Origin: Pseudooceanicola spongiae
GTDB lineage: Bacteria > Pseudomonadota > Alphaproteobacteria > Rhodobacterales > Rhodobacteraceae
DNA: 64,000 nt
NCBI RefSeq assembly: GCF_014899185.1
Contig: NZ_CP045201.1
Span: 1,596,501-1,660,500, forward strand
Direction: 5' to 3'
Below are positions 62,728-64,000 of this stretch, piece by piece (position 1 is the first letter of the stretch; every line of letters starts with the position of its first letter). Below the pieces are notes generated by a model. The model saw only the letters and a list, made by a program, of their open reading frames with translations. It ran no database searches and was not told the origin of the DNA. The translations under genes were made by a program, and so were the position numbers.

Positions 62728-64000
62728 ATGATCGCAGGCTCGGCCAGCCTGCGCAGGCTCGGCACGATCTGGATGCTGAGCGCCTTTGCCGCCGGGGGGC
62801 TGTCGGCGGGGCTCTGGTTCAGCGCGCAATCCGCCTGGGACGCCTATCTCTCGCGCGCCTATGTCGCGGGGGTGACGCTCTATGATGCGCTGTCGCACCC
62901 CAGCGCGACGCTTGAGGGGGTGACGATCCGCCCGGTGGCGCCCGCCGATCTGGAGCTTGCGGAGCGCGGCGCCTTCAACCGGATGCCGGATGTCCCGACC
63001 CCGGCCTATGTCACCCGCGCCTCGATCCGGGACGCCACGAACGACGATTTCGGCGGGCTGCAGCTGCGCCTTGCCATCGTGTCGGACGGGGTGCGCTATG
63101 AGGTGGCGCAGCTGAACCCCGGGGACGGGCGCAGCGCGCCGGAAAAGCTGGGCCATGTGACGCGGCTGCTGGCGAGCTATTGTTCCCAGCCGGTCCTGTT
63201 TGCCCAGATGGGCGATGCGCCCTGGCAGCGGATCGACGGGCGCGCCGTCTGGGGCTGTGACGCGGCCCCGCGCGACACCCGGCTGATCGGCCTGTTGATT
63301 GCGCTGCTGGCGCTGGCCGCGATCTATACCCGCGTGGCGGGCACCTCGGCGCAGTTCGTGCAGTTTGCCGAGACGCTGCGCAGCCGCCGCCGTCTTGGCG
63401 GGCCACAGGCCTATACCGCCGAGGGCCCGCAGGAGCTGGGGGCGATTGTCGAGGCGGTGAACGCCTATCTTGAGGCCGAGCGCGATCAGCTGTCGCGCCG
63501 CGCCACGGTGCTCTCCGGGGTCAGCCATGACCTTGGCACGCCTGCGACGCGGTTGCGGCTGCGCACGGCGCTGATCACCGACGACGCCCTGCGCGCGAAG
63601 TTCGACACCGACATCGACCGCATGACCGGCATGATCGAAAGCGTGCTGACCTATACGCGCTCCGAACTCAGCGTCGAGGCGCCGCGCCAGATCTCTCTGT
63701 CGGCGCTGGTGCACTCCATCGTGGCGGATTTTCAGGACATGGGCCTGCCGGTCGAGCTGAGCGAGGCCGGACCGCAGATGTTGCAGAGCAGTGGATCGGT
63801 CTTTGGCGCGCGCACCCGCGCCACCGCCCTGCCCGACAGTGGCCGCGTGCTGGTGACGGCGCGCCCCGTCGCCCTGCAGCGCGCGGTCACCAACCTGATC
63901 GACAATGCGCTGAAGTATGGGCGCCGCGCCCGCGTCGAGCTGGTTGCGACCTCAGAGAGCGCCGTTATCGCCATCGAGGACGAGGGCACAGAGCAGCGCG
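62728..64000 (+). CDS. Sensor histidine kinase (cut by window edge)
   Basis: The first 424 residues of an inner-membrane kinase, reading off the right edge. Membrane segment 1 is at residues ~12-32, followed by a ~150-residue periplasmic domain of no recognised type with two cysteines (SYCSQ, WGCDAAP). Membrane segment 2 is near 184-200, followed by a HAMP-like linker. The dimerisation box SGVSHDLGTPATRLRLR contains the phospho-acceptor His267, and the N-box NLIDNALKYG begins the ATPase domain. The order kinase-after-regulator in one operon is typical. Confidence 0.9.
   Translation, partial: MIAGSASLRRLGTIWMLSAFAAGGLSAGLWFSAQSAWDAYLSRAYVAGVTLYDALSHPSATLEGVTIRPVAPADLELAERGAFNRMPDVPTPAYVTRASIRDATNDDFGGLQLRLAIVSDGVRYEVAQLNPGDGRSAPEKLGHVTRLLASYCSQPVLFAQMGDAPWQRIDGRAVWGCDAAPRDTRLIGLLIALLALAAIYTRVAGTSAQFVQFAETLRSRRRLGGPQAYTAEGPQELGAIVEAVNAYLEAERDQLSRRATVLSGVSHDLGTPATRLRLRTALITDDALRAKFDTDIDRMTGMIESVLTYTRSELSVEAPRQISLSALVHSIVADFQDMGLPVELSEAGPQMLQSSGSVFGARTRATALPDSGRVLVTARPVALQRAVTNLIDNALKYGRRARVELVATSESAVIAIEDEGTEQR

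Overview
This window comes from a high-GC alphaproteobacterium, almost certainly family Rhodobacteraceae (Roseobacter or Rhodobacter group); I do not claim a genus. The reasons are a long division and cell-wall (dcw) cluster with an extended mraZ leader, DUF2484 between murB and murC, heterotetrameric sarcosine oxidase, single-chain pyruvate carboxylase, and a DUF1127 gene followed by CCUCCUCCC-loop hairpin RNAs. That last combination is known from Rhodobacter sphaeroides (CcaF1 with CcsR RNAs, the 'cuckoo' family).

Layout. 1-18.4 kb: minus-strand dcw cluster, transcribed right to left: mraZ-rsmH-ftsL-ftsI-murE-murF-mraY-murD-[flavoprotein and GNAT inserted]-ftsW-murG-murC-DUF2484-murB-ddl-ftsQ (cut by the window edge). 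Its ~0.8 kb upstream region holds candidate MraZ boxes and a terminated leader RNA resembling UpsM. 19.2-21.3 kb: mrp, then the plus-strand DUF1127 gene and an array of ten CCTCCTCCC-loop hairpins in five two-hairpin units ending in an intrinsic terminator. 21.5-30.4 kb: uvrD-type helicase, pyruvate carboxylase, an aldehyde dehydrogenase and a divergent ohrR/ohr peroxide-defence pair. 30.6-36.4 kb: two tRNA-Gly genes, a DUF2127 membrane protein, a lone ChrB N-terminal-domain protein, and dnaG-rpoD. 36.5-41.5 kb: sarcosine oxidase soxBDAG. 41.6-48.6 kb: flavodoxin-like protein, glutamate dehydrogenase, membrane protein, TetR, small lipoprotein, hom and recJ. 48.7-53.7 kb: two tRNA-Glu genes, ArsR/MFS pair, YgiB/YgiC-like pair, glucokinase. 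54-64 kb: redox-sensing EAL phosphodiesterase, a glucose/mannose-type ABC importer, a GGDEF cyclase and a two-component system cut by the right edge.

The most interesting structure is the hairpin array at 20838-21309. Each hairpin presents the same anti-Shine-Dalgarno loop on a different stem. A ~198 bp block of four hairpins is duplicated, and the copies differ by pair-preserving changes in the stems, which argues for selection on RNA structure. A second unexplained signal is a 4 x 11 bp iterated repeat found at two distant intergenic sites (10303-10346 and 53892-53935).

Coordinates are given for the start codon I judge most likely. Several genes here use GTG or TTG, and alternatives are stated in the entries.
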